Source: an uncultured Clostridia bacterium (GTDB taxonomy: Bacteria > Bacillota > Clostridia > Oscillospirales > Ruminococcaceae). Taken from it: DNA of 62,355 nucleotides. Positions 1 through 7,971 of the stretch are shown piece by piece. The notes beneath the pieces are model-generated. The model was given only the letters and a program-made list of their open reading frames with translations. It was not told the DNA's origin and searched no databases. The translations under genes and the position numbers were made by a program. Location of the stretch: positions 1-62,355 of the forward strand of contig CANQWC010000012.1 in assembly GCA_947627455.1 (NCBI GenBank), read 5' to 3'. Every line of letters starts with the position of its first letter. Within the stretch, counting starts at the first letter, position 1.

Positions 1-330
1 TTTATTTTTATTCGCCCTTTTGCTCCCCGACTTCGTCGGGAACCGCAAAAGATGGCTAATTATAGCACAAAGCTTTCAGCTTTATGCTATAATAATCGCA
101 AGCGATTATTATAATTTATTTTTATTCGCCCTTTTGCTCCCCGACTTCGTCGGGAACCGCAAAAGATGGCTAATTATAGCACAAAGCTTTCAGCTTTATG
201 CTATAATAATCGCAAGCGATTATTATAATTTATTTTTATTCGCCCTTTTGCTCCCCGACTTCGTCGGGAACCGCAAAAGATGGCTAATTATAGCACAAAG
301 CCTTTGGCTTTATGCCATAATATATTCAGT
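1..330. repeat. 114-bp tandem repeat, three units
   Basis: Units begin at 1, 115 and 229, and the period is 114 bp. The first two are identical by eye; the third diverges after about 301. The left end may continue outside the window. Each unit holds small hairpins, for example CCCGAC-TTCG-TCGGGA and AATCGC-AA-GCGATT, and a GCTATAAT stretch that could act as a -10 box. Because 114 is divisible by 3, an open frame runs through the array, but it has no ribosome-binding site and is only the repeat read three times. The last unit leads straight into the ribosome-binding site of the first peptide gene. An inverted copy lies at 7192-7292, so the cassette between is bracketed by this element. Confidence 0.9.
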
Positions 331-348
331 CAAAAGGAGGGGCCGTAT

Positions 349-618
349 ATGAAAGAACTGAATGACAAGGAATCGGAAACGGCGGCGGGCGGAATCGCAT
401 ATGCAAAAAAGCGCCCCGATATTCGCTGCGAGCGCGGCTGCTTCGTTGACGGCGGCGCCGCAAAATCGTATTGGGCCTGCAAGGAATGCGGCACCCGCGT
501 TTCAATCTATAAGCTCGGAGCGATCGTCTGCTCTCATGTCGAGAATGAATACGACTATGCTCTCGACTGCTCAAACTGCAAGAATTACAGCGAAGAGCTC
601 GGCGCTTGCGGCTTATAA
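349..618 (+). CDS. Cys-rich RiPP precursor peptide 1 (short GG leader)
   Basis: The start is the ATG at 349, six to nine bases after AAGGAGG (334-340); it gives 89 residues. The first 15 residues form an acidic leader ending ETAAGG, which fits a double-glycine cleavage site for a C39 peptidase exporter. The remaining core has eight cysteines, including YWACKEC, CSH and the end motif CSNC-x9-C. The WxCKxC...CxH...LDCxNC...C pattern recurs in peptides 2 and 3, so the three are paralogs. It lies 17 bp before the radical SAM gene, which probably modifies it. The modification could be a thioether cross-link; the alternative is a metal-binding Cys knuckle. The class is inferred from leader, cysteines and neighbours; I do not recognise a named family. 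Confidence 0.75.
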   Translation: MKELNDKESETAAGGIAYAKKRPDIRCERGCFVDGGAAKSYWACKECGTRVSIYKLGAIVCSHVENEYDYALDCSNCKNYSEELGACGL

Positions 619-635
619 AACCTGCGGAGGAAAGT

Positions 636-2063
636 ATGAAATACATTCTTAATAAAGACATCGCGCTGAGAAGCTGGCAGCTTGTGCCGTTCGCATATTA
701 CAAATACGGGATAAGGCGCGCACAAAAGCTCTCATCTGATGATTTTCTTCTCCTGATAACCTGCGACGGCAAGAACGAGCAGGATCAGAATTCAGAGGCG
801 ATAAAGCACCTTTCGGCGCACGGGCTTATTCACCCCGCAAGCGAGGGCGAAGAGCTTGGCAGCTGGCAGAAAGTAAGGTTCTGCGACAACAGATATATGC
901 CCGGCGTGAACCGGTCGATAACGGGCAAGTGCAACTACAATTGCAAGCACTGCTTCATGGCGAAGGACAATGCCGCGCTGATGAGCGAATTCACTTGGGA
1001 AGAGATGCTCTCGGTGCTCGATGATTTTGATAAGTGCGGGATCCAGACCATCGAGCTTACGGGCGGCGAGCCTTTTCTTCCCCCGCATTTCATGGACCTT
1101 ATCAGGGAGATCGCCCGCCGAAGAATGGACATCGATGAGATTTTAACGAACGGCGCGTTCATCACCCGAGATATTCTTCGCGAGATAAAGTCGCTCGGCT
1201 TCAACCCCCTTGTCAAGATATCCTTTGACGGGCTTACGCATCACGACTGGATGAGGGGCGTTTCGGGGGCAGAGCAAAAGGCCCTTGACGCCATCGATAT
1301 GTGCACCTCGGAGGGTATCCGAACGGGCGTTCAGATTTGCATACATAAATATAATCTCGACACGCTGTTTGAGACCGTAAAGCTTATGGCTGAAAAGGGC
1401 GCGGAGTGGATACGGGTGATAAGAACCTCCGAATCTCCGCGATGGGAAGAAAACGCCCCCGATGCCTGCCTCAGCATTGAGGAATATTTCGACATCGCCG
1501 TCGACCTTCTCACAAAATACGCGAAGGCAGGGTTCAAAGCAACGCTTGTCCTATGGCAGGTCGCCGACTACTACCCTTATGCAAACGCTTACAGGCTTGT
1601 TCCCGTCGACTGGTCGGGAAATGAGGAAAAAGACCTCAGCAGGCCGACCTGCACGGGGGCAAGGGGCTCGATGGCGATAGCTTCGGACGGAAGCGTCGCG
1701 CCCTGCAACCAGATGTCGGGATTTTTCGCAAAGCACGGGTACGACCTCGGCAACGTCAAGAACGGCGTTCAGCCGCTTTTGCAGGAGGGCGACTATCTTA
1801 AGAGCATACTCCTGCCTGTATCAAAGGTCCTCGAAAACCCCGTCTGCTCGGCCTGCAAATATCGCAGATACTGCCTCGGCGGCTGCCGCGCCATCGCGGG
1901 AATGTTGGGCGAATATATGGGCCCCGACCTTTCAAAGTGCGAATTCTTCAACAAGGGCTACTATCAAAAGATTCGCCGAGCCTTTGATGAAGCGGGAAAA
2001 GAATGCGGAAGAGAATTTGTCTGCACGACGGTTGTCGATGCGCTTGAAGAAAAAATTGATTAA
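636..2063 (+). CDS. Radical SAM/SPASM peptide maturase
   Basis: A 475-residue enzyme. The ATG at 636 follows GGAGG at 626-630, which favours it over the TTG at 606. Cys99, Cys103 and Cys106 form the CxxxCxxC motif (CNYNCKHC) for the 4Fe-4S cluster that cleaves S-adenosylmethionine. TGGEP follows as expected. The last 130 residues hold a SPASM-type Cys set (PCNQ, CSACKYRRYC, GGCR, SKCEFF) that binds auxiliary clusters. Residues 1-85 are a separate domain that could be a leader-recognition (PqqD-like) fold; that is a guess from position. It sits among six Cys-rich double-glycine peptides, as radical SAM enzymes do in sactipeptide and ranthipeptide loci. The probable role is making peptide cross-links at Cys residues in the cytoplasm. 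The exact reaction cannot be read from sequence. Confidence 0.88.
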   Translation: MKYILNKDIALRSWQLVPFAYYKYGIRRAQKLSSDDFLLLITCDGKNEQDQNSEAIKHLSAHGLIHPASEGEELGSWQKVRFCDNRYMPGVNRSITGKCNYNCKHCFMAKDNAALMSEFTWEEMLSVLDDFDKCGIQTIELTGGEPFLPPHFMDLIREIARRRMDIDEILTNGAFITRDILREIKSLGFNPLVKISFDGLTHHDWMRGVSGAEQKALDAIDMCTSEGIRTGVQICIHKYNLDTLFETVKLMAEKGAEWIRVIRTSESPRWEENAPDACLSIEEYFDIAVDLLTKYAKAGFKATLVLWQVADYYPYANAYRLVPVDWSGNEEKDLSRPTCTGARGSMAIASDGSVAPCNQMSGFFAKHGYDLGNVKNGVQPLLQEGDYLKSILLPVSKVLENPVCSACKYRRYCLGGCRAIAGMLGEYMGPDLSKCEFFNKGYYQKIRRAFDEAGKECGREFVCTTVVDALEEKID

Positions 2064-2076
2064 AGGAGAGATCGCC

Positions 2077-2376
2077 ATGAGTGAACAGATCATCACAAAA
2101 AGAGAACTTACGGACGAGGAGCTCAGTAACGTGTTCGGCGGCGGCATCTGCGACATGAGCGAGCCGAACATAGTATGCAAGTGGGGAAAATTCAGGTTGC
2201 CGCCCTACTCGGATTGGCGGTGCAAGGAGTGCCTCAAGCCCATCAACAGGGTACTCTCGAATATGTATGCCGCCTGCTCTCATGCAGAGGAACATTGGGA
2301 TCTTCTTGACTGCACGAACTGCGCGGACTGGGACCCTGTCGCGAACGAATGCAACACTCATCACCGATATCTCTGA
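2077..2376 (+). CDS. Cys-rich RiPP precursor peptide 2 (short GG leader)
   Basis: 99 residues from the ATG at 2077, which has AAAGGAGAG just upstream; it begins 13 bp after the maturase stop. The 22-residue leader carries ELTDEELSNVFGG, the classic acidic double-glycine form. The core has eight cysteines with DWRCKEC, ACSH, LDCTNC and a last Cys ten residues later. Aligned with peptides 1 and 3, it keeps every Cys of the WxCKxC...CxH...LDCxNC-x9-C pattern. It is probably modified by the upstream radical SAM enzyme and exported by the C39 transporter further along. It lies in the same operon as the maturase. Confidence 0.75.
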   Translation: MSEQIITKRELTDEELSNVFGGGICDMSEPNIVCKWGKFRLPPYSDWRCKECLKPINRVLSNMYAACSHAEEHWDLLDCTNCADWDPVANECNTHHRYL

Positions 2377-2388
2377 GAGGTGAAAGCC

Positions 2389-2715
2389 ATGACAAAGGAA
2401 GAGTTTATCAGCAGCGCGAAAAAATCGCATGAGCTTTCAGAGGAAGAAATCAGCAGAATAAGCGGCGGCAGCACGGACTATATCCCGATTAAGCCGACGT
2501 TAAAGTGCCCTCTTGATGAGCTCATGCCGATTGAAGGCCTGACCTACTGGACCTGCAAGGTCTGCTACAATATAATCATCAGCGAGCCCGAATGGGAGGA
2601 CCTTTACGGCTGTATTCACGCAAAAAACTGGGGAGTCCTTGACTGCTCAAACTGCTATTATTGGGACGCGGCTAAGCAAGTCTGCTCGGGCGCACCTCAA
2701 AAAGTACACGGCTGA
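2389..2715 (+). CDS. Cys-rich RiPP precursor peptide 3 (short GG leader)
   Basis: 108 residues from the ATG at 2389, preceded by GAGAGGTG; a GTG three codons upstream is possible but poorly spaced. The leader of 27 residues ends ELSEEEISRISGG. The core has seven cysteines: one early, then YWTCKVC, CIH, LDCSNC and a terminal Cys. It is the third member of the peptide 1-2-3 set, with high divergence between the Cys positions. That pattern suggests selection on the Cys scaffold rather than on the loops. The C-terminal tail after the last Cys (SGAPQKVHG) is unique to this copy. Confidence 0.75.
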   Translation: MTKEEFISSAKKSHELSEEEISRISGGSTDYIPIKPTLKCPLDELMPIEGLTYWTCKVCYNIIISEPEWEDLYGCIHAKNWGVLDCSNCYYWDAAKQVCSGAPQKVHG

Positions 2716-2743
2716 CGTATAAAAACGAAAGGGGATTTTTGTT

Positions 2744-3079
2744 ATGACCAACGAAGAAATGATCGCAAAGGCAAAAGAAGCGGGCAGCGCCGATGAGCTT
2801 GTTGCCCTCGCGAAGAAAAACGGCAAAGAGCTTTCGGCTGAACAGGCCAACGTTCTCTTCGGGAAGCTTCACCAAAGCGGCGCGCTCTCGGACGACGAGC
2901 TTGATTCCGCAGTAGGCGGCTGCAATTATGTAAGCCCCTCAAGCGTCTGCTCGGTCTGCGGCGGAGATATGGAATGCATCGGCTTCCACCTCTATGACAG
3001 CAACCTTGACCAGCACTACTCGGAATATGAGTGCACCAAGTGCGGGCATATATACGACCTCTATGACTATGTAGGATAA
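2744..3079 (+). CDS. Cys-rich precursor peptide 4 with Nif11-like leader
   Basis: 111 residues. The first 59 form a long, helical, acidic leader of the Nif11/NHLP kind ending SDDELDSAVGG, unlike the short leaders of peptides 1-3. The 52-residue core has six cysteines in a CxxC...C...CTKC arrangement that looks like a small zinc ribbon (SVCSVCGG and YECTKCGH). It lacks the C-terminal CxxC-x8-11-C motif of the other peptides. Nif11-type leaders are the usual cargo of NHLM exporters, matching the export genes at 10.6-16.2 kb. Ribosome-binding site: AAAGGGG at 2728-2734. Confidence 0.75.
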   Translation: MTNEEMIAKAKEAGSADELVALAKKNGKELSAEQANVLFGKLHQSGALSDDELDSAVGGCNYVSPSSVCSVCGGDMECIGFHLYDSNLDQHYSEYECTKCGHIYDLYDYVG

Positions 3080-3090
3080 GGGGGAAAACC

Positions 3091-3522
3091 ATGAATCAGG
3101 AACTCATTAACAGGGCTAAAGCTGCGAAGTCGCCCGATGAGCTTTTAAAGATGGCTCATGAAAGCGGGATGGAAGATTTCACCGAGGAAAGCGCCAAAGC
3201 CTATTATGATTTGTTACATAAAAGCGGCGAGCTTTCCGATGACGAGCTTGATTCCGCTGCGGGCGGCTGCAAAAAGGGCGGAAGAAGAATCGTCACGGTA
3301 GGTCTTGACTGCCCGGGCTACTCAAAAGAAATGAACATGCATTTGTGGAAGTGCGACAAGTGCCAAAAAAACGATGAGGCCTGCAACTGCTACCCAAGCT
3401 ATAACCCCTATCAGTCCAATATTTTACAGCTGGGCATCAAGGACCAGTGCGGGACCTGCGGCTGGTGCACATATGAGCGCGGTATGTGGTACTGCAACAA
3501 CCCGACGGCAAATCAGCTTTGA
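3091..3522 (+). CDS. Cys-rich precursor peptide 5 with Nif11-like leader
   Basis: 143 residues, starting after AAGGGGGA, 11 bp behind peptide 4. The 59-residue leader aligns end to end with that of peptide 4 and closes with LSDDELDSAAGG. The core is the richest in the locus, with ten cysteines: LWKCDKC, CNC, and CGTCGWC followed after eight residues by a last Cys. LWKCDKC matches the WxCKxC of peptides 1-3, so the two leader classes carry related cores. This suggests leader swapping within the operon. It is probably a substrate of the same maturase and exporter. Confidence 0.75.
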   Translation: MNQELINRAKAAKSPDELLKMAHESGMEDFTEESAKAYYDLLHKSGELSDDELDSAAGGCKKGGRRIVTVGLDCPGYSKEMNMHLWKCDKCQKNDEACNCYPSYNPYQSNILQLGIKDQCGTCGWCTYERGMWYCNNPTANQL

Positions 3523-3548
3523 TCCGAAAGAGCATAAGGAGGAGCATT

Positions 3549-3824
3549 ATGAGTTCAGAAAAATTAAACAAGAATAACCCGCTCTCCGAGGAGGAGATCT
3601 CAGAGGTAGACGGCGGAGTGAGATTTGTTCCGCCCACCCCGCCCCCGCGTGACCCCGACGAGCTCTGCGGCACAAAAACGGGCCCGGGCAGAACGGTCAA
3701 ACCCTATGACTGCTGCGGAAAATATCACCCGAAGAACGGCAAGGAAAACGAAACGGCGCAGTGCGAATTCTGCGTTCATTCCTATCAGGTCAGGGGCGGC
3801 GACTACTGCTGCGACCTTGAATGA
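3549..3824 (+). CDS. Cys-rich precursor peptide 6 (short GG leader)
   Basis: 91 residues from the ATG at 3549; AAGGAGG lies just before it. The 23-residue leader ends PLSEEEISEVDGG. The core is proline-rich at its start (FVPPTPPP) and has seven cysteines, with YDCC, QCEFCVH and a final YCC. The end keeps the C-x2-C-x11-C pattern in relaxed form. It is the last gene of the peptide operon and is followed directly by a strong terminator at 3834. Confidence 0.72.
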   Translation: MSSEKLNKNNPLSEEEISEVDGGVRFVPPTPPPRDPDELCGTKTGPGRTVKPYDCCGKYHPKNGKENETAQCEFCVHSYQVRGGDYCCDLE

Positions 3825-3833
3825 GACTAAAAC

Positions 3834-3865
3834 AAAAAAAGCAGGTTTCTTAAAACCTGCTTTTT
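3834..3865. terminator. Bidirectional intrinsic terminator
   Basis: Stem GCAGGTTT/AAACCTGC (3841-3848 with 3853-3860) with a CTTA loop, an A-run before it and a T-run after it. It separates the peptide operon (+) from the phosphatase gene (-) and can serve both. Confidence 0.9.
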
Positions 3866-3882
3866 CATATCGGTTTAAAGTT

Positions 3883-5488
3883 TTATTTTTCCATTCTCCG
3901 ACGATATTTCGGCGCGAGCATCGTGATGTCGTCAAACTGCTCGGCCTCGCCGACAAAGCGGTCGACGTCGGTCTTTACCGCCTCAAGAATCTCCCTCGGC
4001 GAGCCCTTTGCGGCAGAGCTCAGGGCTTTCTGAAGCCTCTCCATTCCGTAGAGGTTGTTGTTGACGTCGGTCGCCTCGGTCACGCCGTCGGTATACCGGA
4101 ATATCTTGTCGCCGGGCTCAAGCATCACGCTGCCCGACTTATAGCGCATATCTTCCATTCCCGCGAGGACAAACCCCGGCTTGATCTTATAGGGTTCAAA
4201 CTCGCCGCCCGCTCGCGATATGAACGGCATTTCGTGCCCGCGTTGACATATCTGAATTCGCCGCTGACAAGGTCGAGAACGCCCTCAAACGCGGTGATGA
4301 ACAACCCCTCGGAGTTAGACGCGCAGAGCATGTTGTTGACCTCGCTGAACACCTCGCCGAGGTCTTCGTTCGGCTCGGTATGGTCTTTTATGAGGGTCTT
4401 GCCGATTACCATGAACAGCGCCGCAGGAACGCCCTTGCCCGAGACGTCGGCCATGACGATGGCAAGGTGAGTGTCATCGACCTGGAAGAAGTCGTAGAAG
4501 TCGCCGCCGACCTCCTTCGCGGGGTTCATGGTTGCATAGATATCGATTTCGGGCCTGCCCGGGAAGGCGGGGAAGATGCAGGGCAGCATCGAAGCCTGAA
4601 TATGCCTTGCGATGTCGAGCTCGGCGCCGATCCTCTCCTTTTCGGCAGTGACCTTGCTGAGGTTCTTGATGTATTCGTCGAGCTCCTTGGCCATGAACCC
4701 GAACGAATCCGAGAGGTCTTCAAGATCGTCGCCCGTGTGAACATCAAGCTTAAAGTTCGCAAGGTTCTCCATATTGTCGCTGACAAGCCCGACCGCAGCG
4801 CCGTGGAGGGTTTTTATCGGGCTGATGAGCGTCTTTCTCAGATAGAAGTAATATGCGCACACAAGCAGCACCAAAACGCCTATCGTGACAAAAACGGTGA
4901 GCCAGATCAGCTGGCGGATCTGCCCGTTTATCATATCCATCGAGATGTCAACGCTCGCGAGGGCGACGGGCTTACCGCTGCTGTCGGGAATGGCCACATA
5001 TGCCGAGGCGAGATAGCCGTACTCATCATTCTCGGTGACAAGAATGGTTCTCTCGGCGTTTACCGCGAACGCCTCATGCATGAGACGATTGCCGTCGCCG
5101 TAATAGGCATCGGCATCGCCAAGGTCGCAGACGCCCTCTTCATCGGGCGCGCCGACGTCCCAGATATAGACCATTGCTCCTCCTCGGGCACGACGACATA
5201 GAAATACTTGATCCCCATGTTCTGCTTGATGTTGAGAAGATAGCTTCCGATCTCGTTATAATATTCGTCCTTCTCGCCGCTGTTATAATATCTTTCGATG
5301 CTGTCGCCGTCGATGTGGTTTGCCGCCGTCGACGCAAGATTAAAGGCAAGGTTCCGATAATACTCCTCCATTCGGTGCCTGAACAGCCCCGAAACCGAGG
5401 GTATCAGCGCAACAATAAGCGCCGCGGCAAGTATCACATGCCCGATTATCAGCTTTTGCTGAAGACTGATTCTCCGTGTTTTTTTCAT
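3883..5488 (-). pseudogene. PP2C/RsbU-like phosphatase, two frameshifts
   Basis: A membrane-bound SpoIIE/RsbU-type serine phosphatase split over three frames. Part 1 (5488 to about 5170) has one membrane helix and the start of an extracellular sensor. Part 2 (about 5170 to 4240) has the rest of the sensor, a second helix, a HAMP-like linker, a coiled coil and the PP2C core (GGDFYDFF, MADVSGKG). Part 3 (about 4236 to 3883) ends the domain with YTDGVTEA and DDITML. Each break is repaired by one extra base: near 5171, and at 4236-4240, where a C restored in GGGC turns NAGTKC into NAGHEMP, the normal family sequence. Such enzymes dephosphorylate STAS antagonists, and a STAS protein lies at 14320. 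Either a recent pseudogene or assembly indels. Confidence 0.85.
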
Positions 5489-5871
5489 TCTGATACCTCC
5501 GTCGGAATAATATGAAGTCTCAAGTGACCGTCGGCCGCTCGGTAATAGCTCCTCCCTTGGGGCAAAAGCGAGCTATGAACATTCAGCCCCCTGAATTTTT
5601 TGCAGCCCTTCGGAATGGGAATTATCTGATTATACTCTGCGACGAAGAAGAGCCCGCAGCCCTCTTTGTCAAAATATTCCGATATCCTCTTCTCCGAGGG
5701 CAGGCCGTAATAAACGGGTATCCCGTTTTTCTCCGCCGATTTTTTTATCGCATACTCATTGAAATAGTCCTCGTTGTTGTGATATGTATACAGCGCGAGA
5801 ATTTCGTGATTTTCAAGAAAGAATTCAAAGCATGATAAAAACACATCGCTGCCGAAATAGACAATCTTCAT
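5485..5871 (-). pseudogene. Truncated formyltransferase-like gene
   Basis: 128 residues beginning MKIVYFGSDVFLSCFEFF, with GGAGG upstream. The fold matches the N-terminal domain of methionyl-tRNA/GART-type formyltransferases, with FVAEYNQIIP and the folate-loop signature NVHSSLLPQGRS. Family members continue for at least another 60-150 residues with a catalytic Asp and sugar/tRNA-binding parts. Here the sequence runs out after GRSYYRA into codons unlike the family and stops 4 bp inside the phosphatase start. It looks like a 3' deletion joined to the phosphatase leader. Substrate unknown; a formyl group added to an amino sugar or amine is possible for the family. Confidence 0.6.
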
Positions 5872-5902
5872 CTGCCGTTTTCCTCCGAAAGAGCCTTTGA
5901 CC

Positions 5903-7140
5903 TCAGATTTTGATTATAAGGGTGTTGAAGCCCTGATATCTGCGATAGAAGAATTCCTTTGCCCTCTCCTTGACGACAAGAACGCCCATGCTGTCCATGT
6001 CAAAGCTGCCGCCCGCGCTCGCCTTTTCGGTGTGCATTTCAAACGGGTTGAACGAAGTCGCGTCGTCGCGGATATGAAGCTCTAAAAGCCCGTCTTCATA
6101 GGCTATCGCGGTGATCTGGATATAGCCGTCGGTTCTTCCGCCGAAGCCGTGGTTTAAAATCGCCATGCCGATCTCCTCAAAGGTCATCGTGACGAACATG
6201 CTGCGCTTAATATCGACGTCCCACTTCTCGCAGAACTCTTCAAGCTCGCGGCTGACGTCGACAACATCGCCCGAGTTGCTTAAAAGCAGCTGAGGAGAAG
6301 ATAGGACGTGTTCTGAATGACGTCGAAAACGGCGACCGCTGTCTCCCCTCCGAGGCGGATCAGCATGTTGTTGCATATAAGAAGGAATATCATCTGATAG
6401 AGATACTGAACCGAAGTTGCAAGCCCCGAGCGCATCAGGCCGAAAGCCTCGGCGATACGCCCCGACTTTGTGAAGCGAAGCGCGTGATTCTTTTTGAAGA
6501 ACCCCGGGAGATATATCGCGATGGCGACGATTTGGCCGATCGCCGTTGAAAGCGCCGCGCCGCCAGTGCCGAAGCCGAGAAACAGCACGAAGACTATATT
6601 CATCGTGATGTCTACGATGTTGCCCGTCACCGAGCCGATGCCCGCAAGCTTCTGGCTCTCGTCGTTGCAGAGGTAGTAGTTGAAGATGTTCGACATGTAA
6701 AACAGCGGCGTTTCAGTGATGAGTATGCGAAGATACTGCTTTGTCGCGATGAAAAGCTCGCCGTCGACGGGCCTTGTGCCCAAAAGCGCCAACAGCCGAA
6801 CCATGAAGATGTTGCCCAAAACCGCCGTCGCGATGCTGAATATCGCAGCAAGCTTGAAGACGCCGTTAAAGCTTTCAACGGCCTCGTCACGCCTGCCCTC
6901 GCCCAAAAGGCGGGAATATTTAACCGAGCCGCCTATTCCGAGGGCGTGAGCTATGGTGCAGTTTATCATGTAAACGGGCAGGATAAGCCCTATCGCCGCA
7001 AGCCCGACGGTGCCGAGCCGTTGGCCGACAACGACAGCGTCGGCCATATCGCTCAGCGCCCGGCCGAACGACGACAAAAGCGCGGGCACCCAAAGGCGCT
7101 TAAACATTCTGCTTGTGAAACGCTCTTTAATTCCTTGCAT
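5903..7140 (-). pseudogene. MATE efflux transporter fused to RsbW-like ATPase, internally deleted
   Basis: The start at 7140 has GGAG nine bases upstream. The first 286 residues are the N-terminal part of a MATE Na+/H+-drug antiporter (SDMADAVVVGQRLG, about eight helices) and end abruptly near VIQNTSYLLLS at 6290. The - strand then continues in another frame, without a gap, into about 125 residues of a GHKL/RsbW-type ATPase (FEEIGMAILNHG, IRDDATSFNPF, MGVLVVKERAKEF). I recall MATE proteins with such C-terminal ATPase domains in Clostridia, so this is best read as one gene that lost the last transmembrane helices plus the frame. The ATPase could still be made from an internal start. Confidence 0.7.
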
Positions 7141-7191
7141 AAAATTAACTCCGTAATAAAAATAAAAAAATCTTCTTTTGTTATAGCATAA

Positions 7192-7292
7192 AGCCGAAAG
7201 CTTTGTGCTATAATTAGCCATCTTTTGCGGTTCCCGACGAAGTCGGGGAGCAAAAGGGCGAATAAAAATAAATTATAATAATCGCTTGCGAT
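7192..7292 (-). repeat. Inverted copy of the 114-bp repeat
   Basis: The reverse complement matches the left-edge unit almost base for base, including the TTCGTCGGGA hairpin and the AATCGCAAGCGATT hairpin. It covers about one unit. Its left end forms the upstream region of the MATE gene; its right end runs directly into recombinase codons at 7293. Confidence 0.9.
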
Positions 7293-7889
7293 TACAAAAG
7301 CAACACCGGGAGTTGTACCATTCACTTTATCCGTGCGGTCGTCCTTGAACAGCTTGTTCTGAATAATTTGCAGGTCGTGATTTCATATGTTACGGCTCAT
7401 GAAAATTATTTTCGGCAGGTTATGACTGAGAAAATGTCGCTTAAGAGTGCTGAAATAATCAAGTCGGCTAAGAGAAAACTCACTCAAAAAGAGAAACGGC
7501 TTGCAGAGCTTGACCGCCTATTCATCAAGATTTATGAGGACAACGTGGCGGCAAAACTCAGTGACGAACGGTTTGCGATGATGAGCGAGCAATATGAGGA
7601 CGAGCAGGCGCAACTTCGCAAGGATATTTCCGAGTTGCAAGCCGAAATTGCAGAACAGGAGCGGCAGAATGAAAATCTGGAGTTGTTCATTAAGAAAGCA
7701 AGAAAATACGAAGGATTAAAAGAACTGACACCTTATGCCCTGCGGGAACTTGTTAAGGCAATTTACGTTGAGAAACCCGATAAGTCAAGCGGCAAGAAGA
7801 AGCAGAAGATTAGGATTCAGTACGACCTCGTGGGCTTCATACCCATAAACGAGCTTTTGCAAGCGGAAAAGCAAAGAGAAACGGCATAA
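7293..7889 (+). pseudogene. 3' fragment of a large serine recombinase gene
   Basis: The reading frame opens at Tyr-Lys-Ser-Asn-Thr-Gly and continues to the stop as the last third of a serine recombinase. It corresponds to about residue 367 to the end of the intact protein at 31604-33301 and is near-identical by eye. Catalytic and DNA-binding domains are gone; only the end of the zinc-ribbon region and the coiled coil remain. Similarity continues about 45 bp past the stop into TTCCTTATGACGCCC, the same sequence as the right end of the intact element. This is the right-hand relic of a second mobile element, cut exactly at the repeat. Confidence 0.9.
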
Positions 7890-7929
7890 CCGAAATCACG
7901 CCGTTTCAGGAAAATTAGTTTTGACTTCC

Positions 7930-7965
7930 TTATGACGCCCTACGTTATTTCGGGGGCGGTTTTTT
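7930..7965 (+). terminator. Possible terminator after the recombinase relic
   Basis: CGCCC and GGGCG flank a 14-nt loop and are followed by GTTTTTT. A plausible but loose-looped + strand terminator; the regulator on the - strand ends just beyond it. Confidence 0.4.
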
Positions 7966-7971
7966 ATTGGG

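Noticed and set aside
20-352. 110-residue open frame through the left tandem repeat
   Set aside because: It is the same 38 codons read three times because the repeat is 114 bp; there is no ribosome-binding site and the same unit is non-coding at 7192-7292.
3625-5201. Long + strand frames opposite the phosphatase gene
   Set aside because: They are antisense shadows caused by GC-rich third positions; the - strand has clear PP2C motifs and these have none.
7053-7325. 90-residue - strand frame across the inverted repeat
   Set aside because: It joins repeat sequence to an antisense or alternate frame of the MATE gene and has no start signal.
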